Assembly: GCF_005885635.1 (NCBI RefSeq)
Contig: NZ_VATY01000003.1
Span: forward strand, 600,507-664,506
Length of the DNA: 64,000 nucleotides
Direction: 5' to 3'
Source: Maribacter algarum (ex Zhang et al. 2020)
GTDB taxonomy: Bacteria; Bacteroidota; Bacteroidia; Flavobacteriales; Flavobacteriaceae
Of this stretch, positions 51,302-60,266 are shown one piece after another (position 1 is the stretch's first letter; each line of letters starts with the position of its first letter). A program made the position numbers and the translations under genes. The notes beneath the pieces were generated by a model. It was not told the origin of the DNA. It did no database searches and was given only the letters and a program-made list of their open reading frames with translations.

Positions 51302-51373
51302 CTATAACAGTCCTGTACCTCTCTTAAAAAAGAAGTAAAAAAAGAATCCGTTATAGAAATATTGCTTAGTCAT
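51302..51373 (-). CDS. Phe/Tyr-rich leader peptide of the aromatic operon
   Basis: A 23-codon reading frame between the M20 peptidase gene and pheA encodes MTKQYFYNGFFFYFFFKR-GTGLL: seven Phe and three Tyr, with the run FFFYFFF at codons 10-16. Such a composition cannot be chance in front of a phenylalanine and tyrosine operon. Codons 6-9 (CTATAACGG, 51348-51356) can pair with the end of the gene (CTGTTATAG, 51302-51310); codons 20-22 (CAGGACT) can pair with the terminator arm. This gives the 1:2, 2:3 and 3:4 pairs of a classical ribosome-mediated attenuator: stalling at Phe/Tyr codons would favour 2:3 and read-through. Confidence 0.93.
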   Translation of the reverse strand: MTKQYFYNGFFFYFFFKRGTGLL

Positions 51374-51512
51374 TATACACTTAAACTGCGACTAATGTAT
51401 GAATTAAATTTAAAAATCTCCTTTTTCATCGATTTTTTTTCGATTTGATTACATTTTGTTAAAATATACCGTTGAATCATATTATCTGCGCCACAAGTAT
51501 AGAATTTGGGAG

Positions 51513-53012
51513 TCACAATTTTTCCTTCAAAATCGCAATCATCGTTTTAATTCCTTCTCTATAGTTGCCTAATCGGATATTCTCATTCGGACTATGTTGA
51601 TTGTTATCCCTATTCACGGTTGGAACGGTAACCGCTGGAACTCCCAAAGTTGTAACAAAAGGAGAAATCGGAATGGAACCCCCACTCATACGAATCATAA
51701 TTGCTTCTTCGCCAAAGGCATTTTGTAAAGCACTTCTTAACCAAAGTCCCACCTCAGAGTCAAAATCGGTACGAAACGATTGATAGGATATCTCAGATGT
51801 AAACGTAGCTATCTTGTTGTGTTTTAAGCGTTCTTCCTCGGTTGGCTCTTTGTCAATTACATAATAGCCTTGGTTAGCGACATGATTTTTTATGAGTTCT
51901 AGCAGTCGCTCTGGATCCGATTCCAGAACTAATCGCACATCGATTTCTGCTCTTGCCCAACCAGGAATAATCGTCCGGACTTTCTCGTCGATCCAACCTG
52001 ATTGCATACCGCGAATGTTTAATGAAGGATATTGGATTGCCTCCTGATAATAACTACCCACTTTATCAGCTTCCACAATCCGCAGCCTTTTCTTGATTTG
52101 AGCTTCATCATCAGGTACGGCTCTAAGTATCTTTTCAGTATCTGGATTAATAGTTATTCCATCATAAAAACCTGGGATAATTACTTTACCATCTTCATTT
52201 TTCATTGAAGCTAACAACTTTGAAAGACGTAAGGCTGGGTTGGGTACGTAGTTCCCAAAATGGCCACTGTGTTGTGGTACAGAAGGACCATAAGTAGTTA
52301 ACTGTATGGTCGCAATACCTCTTGCTCCAAATGTCAATGTAGGTCGATTGGTAATATGTCTGGGGCCATCATAAATAATGAGCATATCAGCACTGAGCAA
52401 TTCTGCATTGTTAACCACCGCATCAGGTAACCTTGGAGAACCCATTTCTTCTTCAAAATCCATAATGACTTTGATATTGTAGTTGGGCACTATTTTAGCT
52501 TCGGCAGCAGCATCCAAAGCAGCCAAGAACATCGCAACCGGACCTTTGGCATCGCTGGCCGAACGTGCGAACACACGCCAATCGTCCTCATAATCCTTAA
52601 TCATATCCCAAGCAATGACCTCCCATTTATCTTCTGAGTCCATCTTTTTTAGAACTGGTTTGTACGGACTTTCCTGAAACCAACGAGTACTATCGACAGG
52701 CTGCCCATCGATTTGCAAATAAATTAAAACCGTCTTTTTGGCTTTCTTGTGTATCCGCTCTGCTAAAAGTAAAGGAACTGTGGAAGTTTCAATTCGTTGG
52801 GTACTAAACCCTCTTTGGTTAAAAGCTGATTCACACCAAACCACATTTCGTTCTATTTCATCCGGATAAAAAGCATCGTTTGGAATACTTAACAACTCCT
52901 TAAGAATTGGAAAGGATTTTTTAGCATACTTACTGGAAAGCTTATCTAGCTCAGAATCTTTTTGAGAAGAAAGCAAAAATGGAATACATAAAAAAAGGAC
53001 AAAGTACTTCAT
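51513..53012 (-). CDS. Exported M20-family peptidase
   Basis: Zinc-dependent amidohydrolase/peptidase of 499 residues with a signal peptide (1-16, PFLLSSQ). Family marks: VLIYLQIDGQPVDS (first metal region), ARSASDAKGPVAMFLAALDA (Asp metal ligand), VIMDFEEEMGSPRLP (Glu pair), and HSPNENIRLGNYREGI near the end (His ligand). The dimerisation domain follows HSGHFGNYVPNP. Likely a periplasmic di- or tripeptidase of the CNDP-like group; the substrate is unknown. Confidence 0.92.
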   Translation of the reverse strand: MKYFVLFLCIPFLLSSQKDSELDKLSSKYAKKSFPILKELLSIPNDAFYPDEIERNVVWCESAFNQRGFSTQRIETSTVPLLLAERIHKKAKKTVLIYLQIDGQPVDSTRWFQESPYKPVLKKMDSEDKWEVIAWDMIKDYEDDWRVFARSASDAKGPVAMFLAALDAAAEAKIVPNYNIKVIMDFEEEMGSPRLPDAVVNNAELLSADMLIIYDGPRHITNRPTLTFGARGIATIQLTTYGPSVPQHSGHFGNYVPNPALRLSKLLASMKNEDGKVIIPGFYDGITINPDTEKILRAVPDDEAQIKKRLRIVEADKVGSYYQEAIQYPSLNIRGMQSGWIDEKVRTIIPGWARAEIDVRLVLESDPERLLELIKNHVANQGYYVIDKEPTEEERLKHNKIATFTSEISYQSFRTDFDSEVGLWLRSALQNAFGEEAIMIRMSGGSIPISPFVTTLGVPAVTVPTVNRDNNQHSPNENIRLGNYREGIKTMIAILKEKL

Positions 53013-53014
53013 AG

Positions 53015-53034
53015 TAGTAGTTCTATAACTACTA
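53015..53034. repeat. Hairpin two bases before the M20 peptidase start
   Basis: TAGTAGTT-CTAT-AACTACTA, a perfect 8-base stem, lies immediately before the ATG on the minus strand. It would cover the ribosome binding region. Confidence 0.5.
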
Positions 53035-53085
53035 AAATAGTCTTTATCCTTTTAAGGGGGAAACAGAAAAGTAATTCCTGCGGTC

Positions 53086-53547
53086 TTAGAATTTCAAAGC
53101 CAAACCTAGTCCATTTTCATTGCTGGTAGGCACCAAGTAAAAAGAAGTTTCTTTACCTAAACTATCGTTATACTTTAAGATAGCCATCTTTTTGTTTTTC
53201 ATTGCTGACTGTCCGAAAATAGAACCAATCAAAGCACTTACTCCGAAAGCAATTGCAGGTTCAGTTAATGGTTTATTGTTTACTTCGTTTGATATTGCCC
53301 AAATTCCGGCACCGAAATTAACCGCTCCAAATACCATAGTACCTAAGAGGTTCTTCTTCGATTTTTTCCAATGCATTTCAGAAACTGTATTTCCCATCAT
53401 CAAAGCATCTACTTCTTTCCAATTCAATTTCTTCTGGTCTTGATAGAATTCAGGTCCCCAAGTTCCTGTAAAAACAGTTATCTCCTGAGCTTTCAAACTC
53501 GTTGTGCACATACCTAAAAATAAAATGGCAACTACTAATTTTTTCAT
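53086..53547 (-). CDS. Secreted hypothetical protein
   Basis: Protein of 153 residues with a signal peptide (1-20, TSLKAQE). The body holds a glycine/alanine-rich hydrophobic region (about 65-110, GTMVFGAVNFGAGIWAI and IAFGVSALIGSIFG) that could insert in a membrane. No family is recognised. It lies between the DUF2723 gene and the M20 peptidase, in the same direction. Confidence 0.72.
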   Translation of the reverse strand: MKKLVVAILFLGMCTTSLKAQEITVFTGTWGPEFYQDQKKLNWKEVDALMMGNTVSEMHWKKSKKNLLGTMVFGAVNFGAGIWAISNEVNNKPLTEPAIAFGVSALIGSIFGQSAMKNKKMAILKYNDSLGKETSFYLVPTSNENGLGLALKF

Positions 53548-53600
53548 GTTATAAATTTTTGTTTAAAGATAATTATTATTTGTTAAACAAAAAGTTAAAA

Positions 53601-56600
53601 TCATTCCAAAAATTGCCCAAATCTATTTATATGCTCGTTGAATTCTGAGGTTTCTTTTTCCGCCAATTCCGTATTATCATTTTGCAAAAGAATATCAATG
53701 TTTCTTTGATACCCTCTTATAGCCCCATAAATAGCCTCGAAATTCTTGTATTGTTCATCAAGGGGCATTTCTGAATAATAGAACAATTGTGCTTGGTAAA
53801 CGGTTTTCAATTTGGAATAAACATCTCTAGCCTTCGTTGTTTCACCTACTTTATAATAGCCATCAAAAAAAGGTTCCACATATGTGTAAAATTCGAAGTG
53901 CTCTACGGGAATGTTCGTCATCGCTATTTCAATTACTTCTTTGGCCCTTTCGATTTTCTTTTCTTTCAAGAGTTTTTCTAGTAAGCGCGCTAGGGTTATT
54001 CGGTATGTCACGCCACCTTGCTTTCTGGTTTGAGGGTCGTGATAGATATCGGGACTTCCAGAATTGCCCCATTCCCATTTTTTGACAATATCGTACATCA
54101 ATTCAGAATCAATACGTCCCTTGTCAAAAATGCTTTCCGTTTCAGTTTTGATGGGTACTAATTTGTAAACTAGACCATCTAGTTGCAGATAGTCCGTCAT
54201 CCATATATATTCTTGTTCGTCGAAACTTCCACCGGAAAAATAAATAGGGCGCTCCCAGTCATTATTCGCTATAATATCCAACATTAAAAGACTTGATTTA
54301 CCAATTCCCGATTGTGGTAAATCAATATCAATATAGTCAACGATTTCTGCAGAATCCTTCGCTTTTACCAATCCTGTTTCCAAGACTTTTTTCTTATTCA
54401 CTGGAACACGGATTTTATAGGTAGGATAAAAAACAGCATCCAAATAACTATCGGAGTAGCCGCTAATATCACGCCCCTGTTGCTCCAAAAGACTTTTCAC
54501 CTTCGTTTGAGGAGCATCACTGCTCACCCATTTCATAAAATCTTGAATCGACCAACGTTTGTCAGTAACATGGGCATAATAAATTGCATCTCGAGAACCA
54601 TAGCGATATAAATCATATGTCAACTGTGAGGGAATTGGCTCACTCTCATAGGCTTTGCGTTTCATCTGTTCGATATACCAGTCTGTACCAAAATAAGTAG
54701 TCACTACAACACGTGTATCAGTACGGTACCCTTCTATATCTTGCGCATACCAAAGTGGAAAAGTATCAATATCTCCGATTGTAAATAAGATAGAACCCGC
54801 ATCCTTCTCAGTAGAATCTAAATACGATTTGGCCATTGATAATGCCGTATATCGATTTGAACGGTCATGGTCGTCCCAATTTTGTTGTGCCAAGAGGAAG
54901 GGTACGGCCAAAAAACAAACTACAAGAACAATTGGCAGTATGGTCCTTGGCTTGCCATAATTTTTAAGCTGCTCATACATTCCGTATACACCAAAGCCTA
55001 TCCAAATGGTAAAAATATAAAAAGAGCCTACTAGCGAGTAATCCCTTTCACGAGGTTGGAATATAGGTGGATTCGTATAGAATTGAATTGCCAATCCTGT
55101 AAATAAAAAGAAAACAAAAAGTACCCAAAACTGCTTCCAGTTTTTTTGCAGTTGAAAAACTAATCCTATTAAACCCAATACTAGTGGGAAAAAGAAATAG
55201 GTATTTCTTCCTTTATTTTCCAATACCTCTTTTGGTAAATTTTCTTGGCTACCTAAACGTAAGCTGTCTAAAACTGTTATGCCAGAAATCCATTCGCCAT
55301 TGCCATCAAATCGCCCCTGTTCATCGTTTTGCCTTCCAGTAAAATTCCACATGAAATAGCGCCAGTACATATAGCCGAATTGAAAATGAAAGAGGTATTC
55401 GATGTTCTGCCCGAGCGTGGGTGGGTGCACATCAATATAATCACTGATATCTGTCAAAAACTTGATATATCCAACAACATCGACTTCACCGTCACTCAAC
55501 TTTTGTCGCATATTCTTTACTGCGGACTGCAAATCTTTATTACTACGAAACTGAGGTTTAATAGAGAATTTCAATACCCCATAATAGCGCATGTAGTTCT
55601 CCGCGTTTTGCTCGCTCCACATCCGGGGTAGCCACCCCATATGTTTTTCACTTGAACCTCGCAATGCACCTTTATATTCATTTACAATCGTGTACCTGCC
55701 TATCTTTTCGTCTCTTTCATACTTAGGGCGGTCATCCTTATCGGGATGTTCACTTGCGAATTTGTCAGAGTAATATGCGCCATAAAATGGGCTATCCGTT
55801 GCCGGGTATTGCTCACGATTGAAGTAAGCCAACAGCGAACGTGCATCAGAAGGATCATTTTCGTTAATAACGGTTTTTGCGCTAGCACGTATTGGAAGTG
55901 ATAGCCAAGACGAAAATCCTAAAAACAAAAACAGTACGGAAAGAACTATTAAGTTTGCCTTTTTGTATCCTTTTTTCCTGGTGTAACGAAGTAAAAAGTA
56001 AAAAGAAGCTGCAATGAATAAGCCCATTATAAGACTCCCTGAATTGAAGGGTAATCCGAAGGAATTCACAAAAAAAACTTCGCTCCATCCAAAAAGTTTA
56101 AGTACGTAGGTCAGTGCAAACTTGAAGACGAGCATTAAGATAATTACGGAGACAATATTGGCAACTATAAATTTTGCAGCCGTGACTGTCTTATCCTTTT
56201 TAAAATAGTAGAGCAGCACTATGGAGGGAATCGCCAAAAAGCCCATAAATTGAACTCCAAAAGTAAGACCCACAACAAATGAAATCAGCAGTAACCATTT
56301 ATTGCTCCTGGGAGAATTCAGGTCATCCGTCCATTTCAATCCCAACCATAAAAGCAAAGCCATCAGTAAGCTTGCCGTGGAATAGACTTCGGTCTCTGTA
56401 GCATTGAACCAAAAACTATCGGAAAACGTAAACGCCAACGCACCAATGAAACCACTTCCTAAAATCGCAAGGTCTTTCTCTAAACTTGTCTTTGTTTTTT
56501 TTGTCAAATTTTGGAGCAAATTGGTAATCGTCCAGAAAAGAAATAGAATGGTAAAAGCACTTGAAACCACAGAAACATAATTGACCATTAAGGCTATCTG

Positions 56601-56822
56601 TGATTTATCCGTTGCGAAAAGAGCAAAGAAGGCTCCTAGCATTTGTAAAAGTGGTGCCCCTGGTGGGTGTGCCACCTGAAGCTTTGCAGAGCTGGCGATA
56701 TACTCTCCAGCATCCCAAAAACTAACCGTAGGTTCTACGGTGAGGGCATATACGATAAATGAAATTGCAAAAACGGACCAGCCTAAAAGGATATTCCATC
56801 GCCTAAAATCAAACTTGGTCAT
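53601..56822 (-). CDS. DUF2723 polytopic membrane protein (GT-C-like)
   Basis: Very large membrane protein of 1073 residues. The N-terminal half (about 1-660) holds around a dozen hydrophobic segments and the DUF2723 start: GWSVFAISFIVYALTVEPTVSFWDAGEY, in which the Asp-Glu pair is the likely metal/donor site of GT-C glycosyltransferases, then VAHPPGAPLL. The C-terminal half is soluble, with a periplasmic substrate-like region and repeated helices. Protein O-mannosyltransferase-like activity on exported proteins has been suggested for this group in Bacteroidota; it is not shown here. Confidence 0.9.
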   Translation of the reverse strand: MTKFDFRRWNILLGWSVFAISFIVYALTVEPTVSFWDAGEYIASSAKLQVAHPPGAPLLQMLGAFFALFATDKSQIALMVNYVSVVSSAFTILFLFWTITNLLQNLTKKTKTSLEKDLAILGSGFIGALAFTFSDSFWFNATETEVYSTASLLMALLLWLGLKWTDDLNSPRSNKWLLLISFVVGLTFGVQFMGFLAIPSIVLLYYFKKDKTVTAAKFIVANIVSVIILMLVFKFALTYVLKLFGWSEVFFVNSFGLPFNSGSLIMGLFIAASFYFLLRYTRKKGYKKANLIVLSVLFLFLGFSSWLSLPIRASAKTVINENDPSDARSLLAYFNREQYPATDSPFYGAYYSDKFASEHPDKDDRPKYERDEKIGRYTIVNEYKGALRGSSEKHMGWLPRMWSEQNAENYMRYYGVLKFSIKPQFRSNKDLQSAVKNMRQKLSDGEVDVVGYIKFLTDISDYIDVHPPTLGQNIEYLFHFQFGYMYWRYFMWNFTGRQNDEQGRFDGNGEWISGITVLDSLRLGSQENLPKEVLENKGRNTYFFFPLVLGLIGLVFQLQKNWKQFWVLFVFFLFTGLAIQFYTNPPIFQPRERDYSLVGSFYIFTIWIGFGVYGMYEQLKNYGKPRTILPIVLVVCFLAVPFLLAQQNWDDHDRSNRYTALSMAKSYLDSTEKDAGSILFTIGDIDTFPLWYAQDIEGYRTDTRVVVTTYFGTDWYIEQMKRKAYESEPIPSQLTYDLYRYGSRDAIYYAHVTDKRWSIQDFMKWVSSDAPQTKVKSLLEQQGRDISGYSDSYLDAVFYPTYKIRVPVNKKKVLETGLVKAKDSAEIVDYIDIDLPQSGIGKSSLLMLDIIANNDWERPIYFSGGSFDEQEYIWMTDYLQLDGLVYKLVPIKTETESIFDKGRIDSELMYDIVKKWEWGNSGSPDIYHDPQTRKQGGVTYRITLARLLEKLLKEKKIERAKEVIEIAMTNIPVEHFEFYTYVEPFFDGYYKVGETTKARDVYSKLKTVYQAQLFYYSEMPLDEQYKNFEAIYGAIRGYQRNIDILLQNDNTELAEKETSEFNEHINRFGQFLE

Positions 56823-56904
56823 TCAGAAATTCTTTCTACAAAGAACTCTCAGACCAATTAAAAATGGAACCTTAGGTGGTAGGATTTAGGTACTAGTACC
56901 GGTA

Positions 56905-57891
56905 CTAATTTTTTACTTTTCGAAGTAATTCTTGCCGACTAGATACCTGCAACTTACTATAAATATTGGTAATATGAGTTTTTACCGTACTCAAGCTGAT
57001 AAAGAGTTCACCAGCAATTTCTTTATTGCTCTTACCCTCTACAATAAGACCTTGAATGTTCTTTTCTTGTTTGCTTAAGTCAGCAATCGCCTGCTGGTTT
57101 TTTCTTCGTATCAATCGGAAAACAAAGAATAGCAAACCTGCCACCACCAAGCCTAAGAGAAGAATCACAATCTTGCTGGTCGCGTATTTACTTTCAGCCA
57201 CCTCTGTTGTTAAAAAAGCCAATTTGTTTTCCAAAAACAGATACTCAGATCGTTCGATATGACTTTCCTTGAGTTCTTCTAACAGAGCTATGTAGTAGTC
57301 CGAATTTTTGGCAATATCCTTCTCCAACAAATCCTTATTATCAAGCTGTTTGATGCCTATCAACTTTACCATGAGAATTTCAAGGGAATCCTTTGTATAC
57401 ATTTTCAGACTACCGATATATGCTTCGGAAAGACTGTCTTCTTTTTTTAAATCAGTTTTTCGCAATTGACGTTCAAACCGCAGTAATTTTTGCCATTCTT
57501 TATCAGCCAAACTAGTATTGGTATATTCAGTAAAGGGCATTTTGCTCTTTTTAAAATGGATACTATCCCGATTGGAAAGCAAAAACAATTGACCAACTTG
57601 GATTGTATCCCTCAAGGCTTTTTCGAAACGAGTGATGTGCAGTCGATAGATTGCCTCTTTCTTTGAAATTAGGCTTTTTCTGAACTGGAAATAACCGTTC
57701 TCATCAATAGATGTCGAAGTAATGTATTTCGCTTTATTCGTCTCTGAAATATCTTCTAAAGCAATTTCCGATAAATGAATTTCTGTAGCTAACTCATCAT
57801 TTTCTATGTCAATAAATCCTGATATGCCGTTTTGGGCAAGCAGACCGTAACAGATTAAGAACAGCTGGACAAACAGATAATATTTCTTCAT
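56905..57891 (-). CDS. Membrane-tethered LuxR-type regulator
   Basis: One-component regulator of about 328 residues: signal peptide (YGLLAQN), a periplasmic domain (about 20-235, beginning GISGFIDIENDE as in carboxypeptidase-like beta domains), one membrane helix (about 239-262, IVILLLGLVVAGLLFFVFRL) and a cytoplasmic LuxR helix-turn-helix (NIQGLIVEGKSNKEIAGELF, SLSTVKTHITNIYSKL). It has neither receiver nor kinase domain. The ATG at 57891 is chosen; the longer frame starts with TTG. Direct coupling of an external signal to DNA is inferred. Confidence 0.85.
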   Translation of the reverse strand: MKKYYLFVQLFLICYGLLAQNGISGFIDIENDELATEIHLSEIALEDISETNKAKYITSTSIDENGYFQFRKSLISKKEAIYRLHITRFEKALRDTIQVGQLFLLSNRDSIHFKKSKMPFTEYTNTSLADKEWQKLLRFERQLRKTDLKKEDSLSEAYIGSLKMYTKDSLEILMVKLIGIKQLDNKDLLEKDIAKNSDYYIALLEELKESHIERSEYLFLENKLAFLTTEVAESKYATSKIVILLLGLVVAGLLFFVFRLIRRKNQQAIADLSKQEKNIQGLIVEGKSNKEIAGELFISLSTVKTHITNIYSKLQVSSRQELLRKVKN

Positions 57892-57955
57892 ATAGACCGC
57901 CAATAAGCTTGACTAAAATACGAATTCCCCAATAAAGAAACCTTGGAGTTCTTCA

Positions 57956-59047
57956 CTAATTTAACTTCAAAAAATCAGCAGTGTTCTGATAATAGAACTT
58001 TTTCAAAACCTGCTCAGAGAGCGCCAAACCTCTATTTTTCTGCCCTCGCAACGCCAAGGAATCTGCAGTACTTAAGTAGGTCCATAGCCGACGATAACTT
58101 TCTTCTAGGTTTTGCTCCTCTCCCTTTAATTCACCCGCTGTCTTTTCAGTTTGTGGACTTGAAGTCCCATAGTCCGTTCCGAATAGAATTCGATCTTGGT
58201 ATTTTTCAAAGAAGGCCTTTACCTTATCCGAATCTTGACCAACCAAATCACCGAAGCGCGCTGCAGGTTCCACGTAAATATTTGGGAATTTATCCAAACG
58301 CTTGGCAACCATATCAACATCGTGCGACATACTCCCCAGGTGAGCGCATAAAATCTTTAAACCGGGATTATTCTCAATCCAATTATCACGCGCAGTAATA
58401 ATCATTTCATAGGATGGTATTTCGGGGTGTTGATACGCATGATACTCGGGGTGGTCGGTATAGTAGCCAAAATGGGGGTTATTTGGGTCATCAAGGGGTC
58501 GCCATGCTTGAACAGGTTCTCCAATATGTGCCATTACCGGAATTTTACGTTCTTTTAGAAAATCCCAAATGGGTTGAAGGCGTGAATCATCTATTTGGAT
58601 AAACTTTCCAGATGCATCTTTGGTTACCATTCCGAAGTTCTTCCATACTTTTACCATTCGTGCTCCAGAGCGTATTTCCTGCTCTAATTTTTCAATAGAT
58701 TTTTGTGCAAAATCAGGATTGTCAATGCCTACTCCTATCAATGAAGAACAGAGATAAAACAAGTCTGGTTCGGTTTTTACATGGTCTAGATATTCTTTCC
58801 AACTTCTATTCACACCTACAGAATCCGCAATGGAAACATCAACCAATACACCTTGCATATTCCACTTTTTGAAGAAGTCAGCCAGATAGTCCCGTTCATA
58901 CTTATAGTGCGCATGAACATCTATCTTCTTAATTGCTTGTTGTTCTATGGTAGCCTTTGTAGCATCTTCTGAGGACTTGTGTTTTTTATCAGACTTGCAA
59001 GCCGCAAAACTGATGATGGCGCTTAACAGAACTAGCGAATTTCTCAT
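57956..59047 (-). CDS. Amidohydrolase family lipoprotein
   Basis: Exported metal-dependent hydrolase of 363 residues with a lipoprotein signal (LSAIISFAACKSD). The TIM-barrel metal site shows IDVHAHYKYE (H-x-H), VMAHIGEPVQAW, LCAHLGSMSHD and LFGTDYGTSS with the conserved Asp. It belongs to the amidohydrolase_2 group (decarboxylases and lactonases); the substrate is not evident. Confidence 0.9.
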   Translation of the reverse strand: MRNSLVLLSAIISFAACKSDKKHKSSEDATKATIEQQAIKKIDVHAHYKYERDYLADFFKKWNMQGVLVDVSIADSVGVNRSWKEYLDHVKTEPDLFYLCSSLIGVGIDNPDFAQKSIEKLEQEIRSGARMVKVWKNFGMVTKDASGKFIQIDDSRLQPIWDFLKERKIPVMAHIGEPVQAWRPLDDPNNPHFGYYTDHPEYHAYQHPEIPSYEMIITARDNWIENNPGLKILCAHLGSMSHDVDMVAKRLDKFPNIYVEPAARFGDLVGQDSDKVKAFFEKYQDRILFGTDYGTSSPQTEKTAGELKGEEQNLEESYRRLWTYLSTADSLALRGQKNRGLALSEQVLKKFYYQNTADFLKLN

Positions 59048-59119
59048 TATTCATAAGGTGTTGATGGCAAACAACTTAAATATACCAATAAACTAGAAAA
59101 GAAGATAAAATATCGAAGC

Positions 59120-60244
59120 TTAAGTAAACGCTTCTTCGCTCGTTTCAGACATCAAAACGTCTACTACCTCATCTAATTCCTCTTGCACATTCGGGTTGGT
59201 ACAATTGATTAGAATAGCAAAAACCATCCGCTGTTTCGGATATACAAAAAAGTTGGAATACCCCCCTACTCCATTGCCTACATGCCCATAGTAATTTCTT
59301 CCCTTTTTATCTTTACTTACCTGCCAGCCGAGTCCGTAGTAGGTTTTGTTTCCGTTAATCGTTTCAGAAGTCAAAAATGGGGAAAGTACTTCTTCGTTTA
59401 AGATTTTACCATCCAAATAGGCTTGCCCGAATTTGGCTATATCCTCAGTTGTGGACAGATATCCGCCACCGGCAAGTTTGTAGAAATTATTTACGGGAAT
59501 TGCTTTGCGGAAACCTAGGCGGTTTTTGGAGTAGAAAATTGTCAGGCTGAGCGCAGTCGAAGCCGTTTCTGTGTTCCAAGCCCTTCGACTTCGCTCAGGG
59601 TGACATTCGGCAAATGTATTTACCAGTCCCAAGGGCTTCAAAACCTTTTCTTTCACATATTCTTCAAAAGGAATACCACTGGCTTCCTGCAGGGCCAGAG
59701 AAATCAAAACCCAACCAAAACTATTGTACAAATAGTCCGTTCCTGGTTCGAAAAGTAGGTCATCATCTTTAAAAATTTCGATACTCTCTTTTATGGAATA
59801 TGGTTTATTGAGTCCGTATTCGGTGCCTTGATACCCTCTAACACCTGCAGTGTGACTTGCCAATTGACGAATCGTAAAGTCCCATTGTTTTTTTGGGTAG
59901 TAAGGCACATATTCGTAAAAGGAAGCATCCAAATCTATTAAACCATCAAGCACTATATAAGCCAGAGCTGTTGCTGCAATTGGTTTGGAAACACTTGCAA
60001 TTCTAAAAATGGTTTCCTTAGGAATTATCGGAGTTTTATGCTCTAAATCTTCATAGCCATATCCTTTCTGAAGTACAGCCATTCCATCTTTCAAAACTGT
60101 AATGCCTAATCCCGGCACTTTACTTGCATTAACCAAATTGTTAAGTAAAGCATCAGCCTTCAATAAGCCTTGAAGTTCTGTTGTATCACCTATTACTCTC
60201 TTTCGAGCAAAAAGATTTTTTAAATATTTGGTTATCGGATTCAA
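59120..60244 (-). CDS. Serine hydrolase (beta-lactamase class C-like) with inserted repeat
   Basis: Penicillin-binding-like hydrolase of 374 residues: SxxK motif SVSK (about 89-92), Tyr-Asn in YLYNSFGW, and H-x-G in YGHVGNGVGGYS. No signal peptide. Between the second and third motifs the protein reads CHPERSRRAWNTETASTALS, which is a translated palindromic repeat (59541-59604) and not a family sequence. The frame remains open through it, so the protein may still fold with a loop of about 21 residues. TTG start. Function unknown; many such proteins are peptidases or esterases. Confidence 0.85.
   Translation of the reverse strand: MNPITKYLKNLFARKRVIGDTTELQGLLKADALLNNLVNASKVPGLGITVLKDGMAVLQKGYGYEDLEHKTPIIPKETIFRIASVSKPIAATALAYIVLDGLIDLDASFYEYVPYYPKKQWDFTIRQLASHTAGVRGYQGTEYGLNKPYSIKESIEIFKDDDLLFEPGTDYLYNSFGWVLISLALQEASGIPFEEYVKEKVLKPLGLVNTFAECHPERSRRAWNTETASTALSLTIFYSKNRLGFRKAIPVNNFYKLAGGGYLSTTEDIAKFGQAYLDGKILNEEVLSPFLTSETINGNKTYYGLGWQVSKDKKGRNYYGHVGNGVGGYSNFFVYPKQRMVFAILINCTNPNVQEELDEVVDVLMSETSEEAFT
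59541..59604. repeat. Palindromic repeat inserted in a coding sequence
   Basis: The arms GTCAGGCTGAGCGCAGTCGA (from 59541) and the inverse of GACTTCGCTCAGGGTGAC (to 59604) match at about 19 of 24 positions. The arm CCCTTCGACTTCGCTCAGGG is a well-known dispersed motif of Bacteroidota genomes. A related half copy is at 17483. Confidence 0.8.
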
Positions 60245-60266
60245 AATAAAAGCAACTTGAATATGA

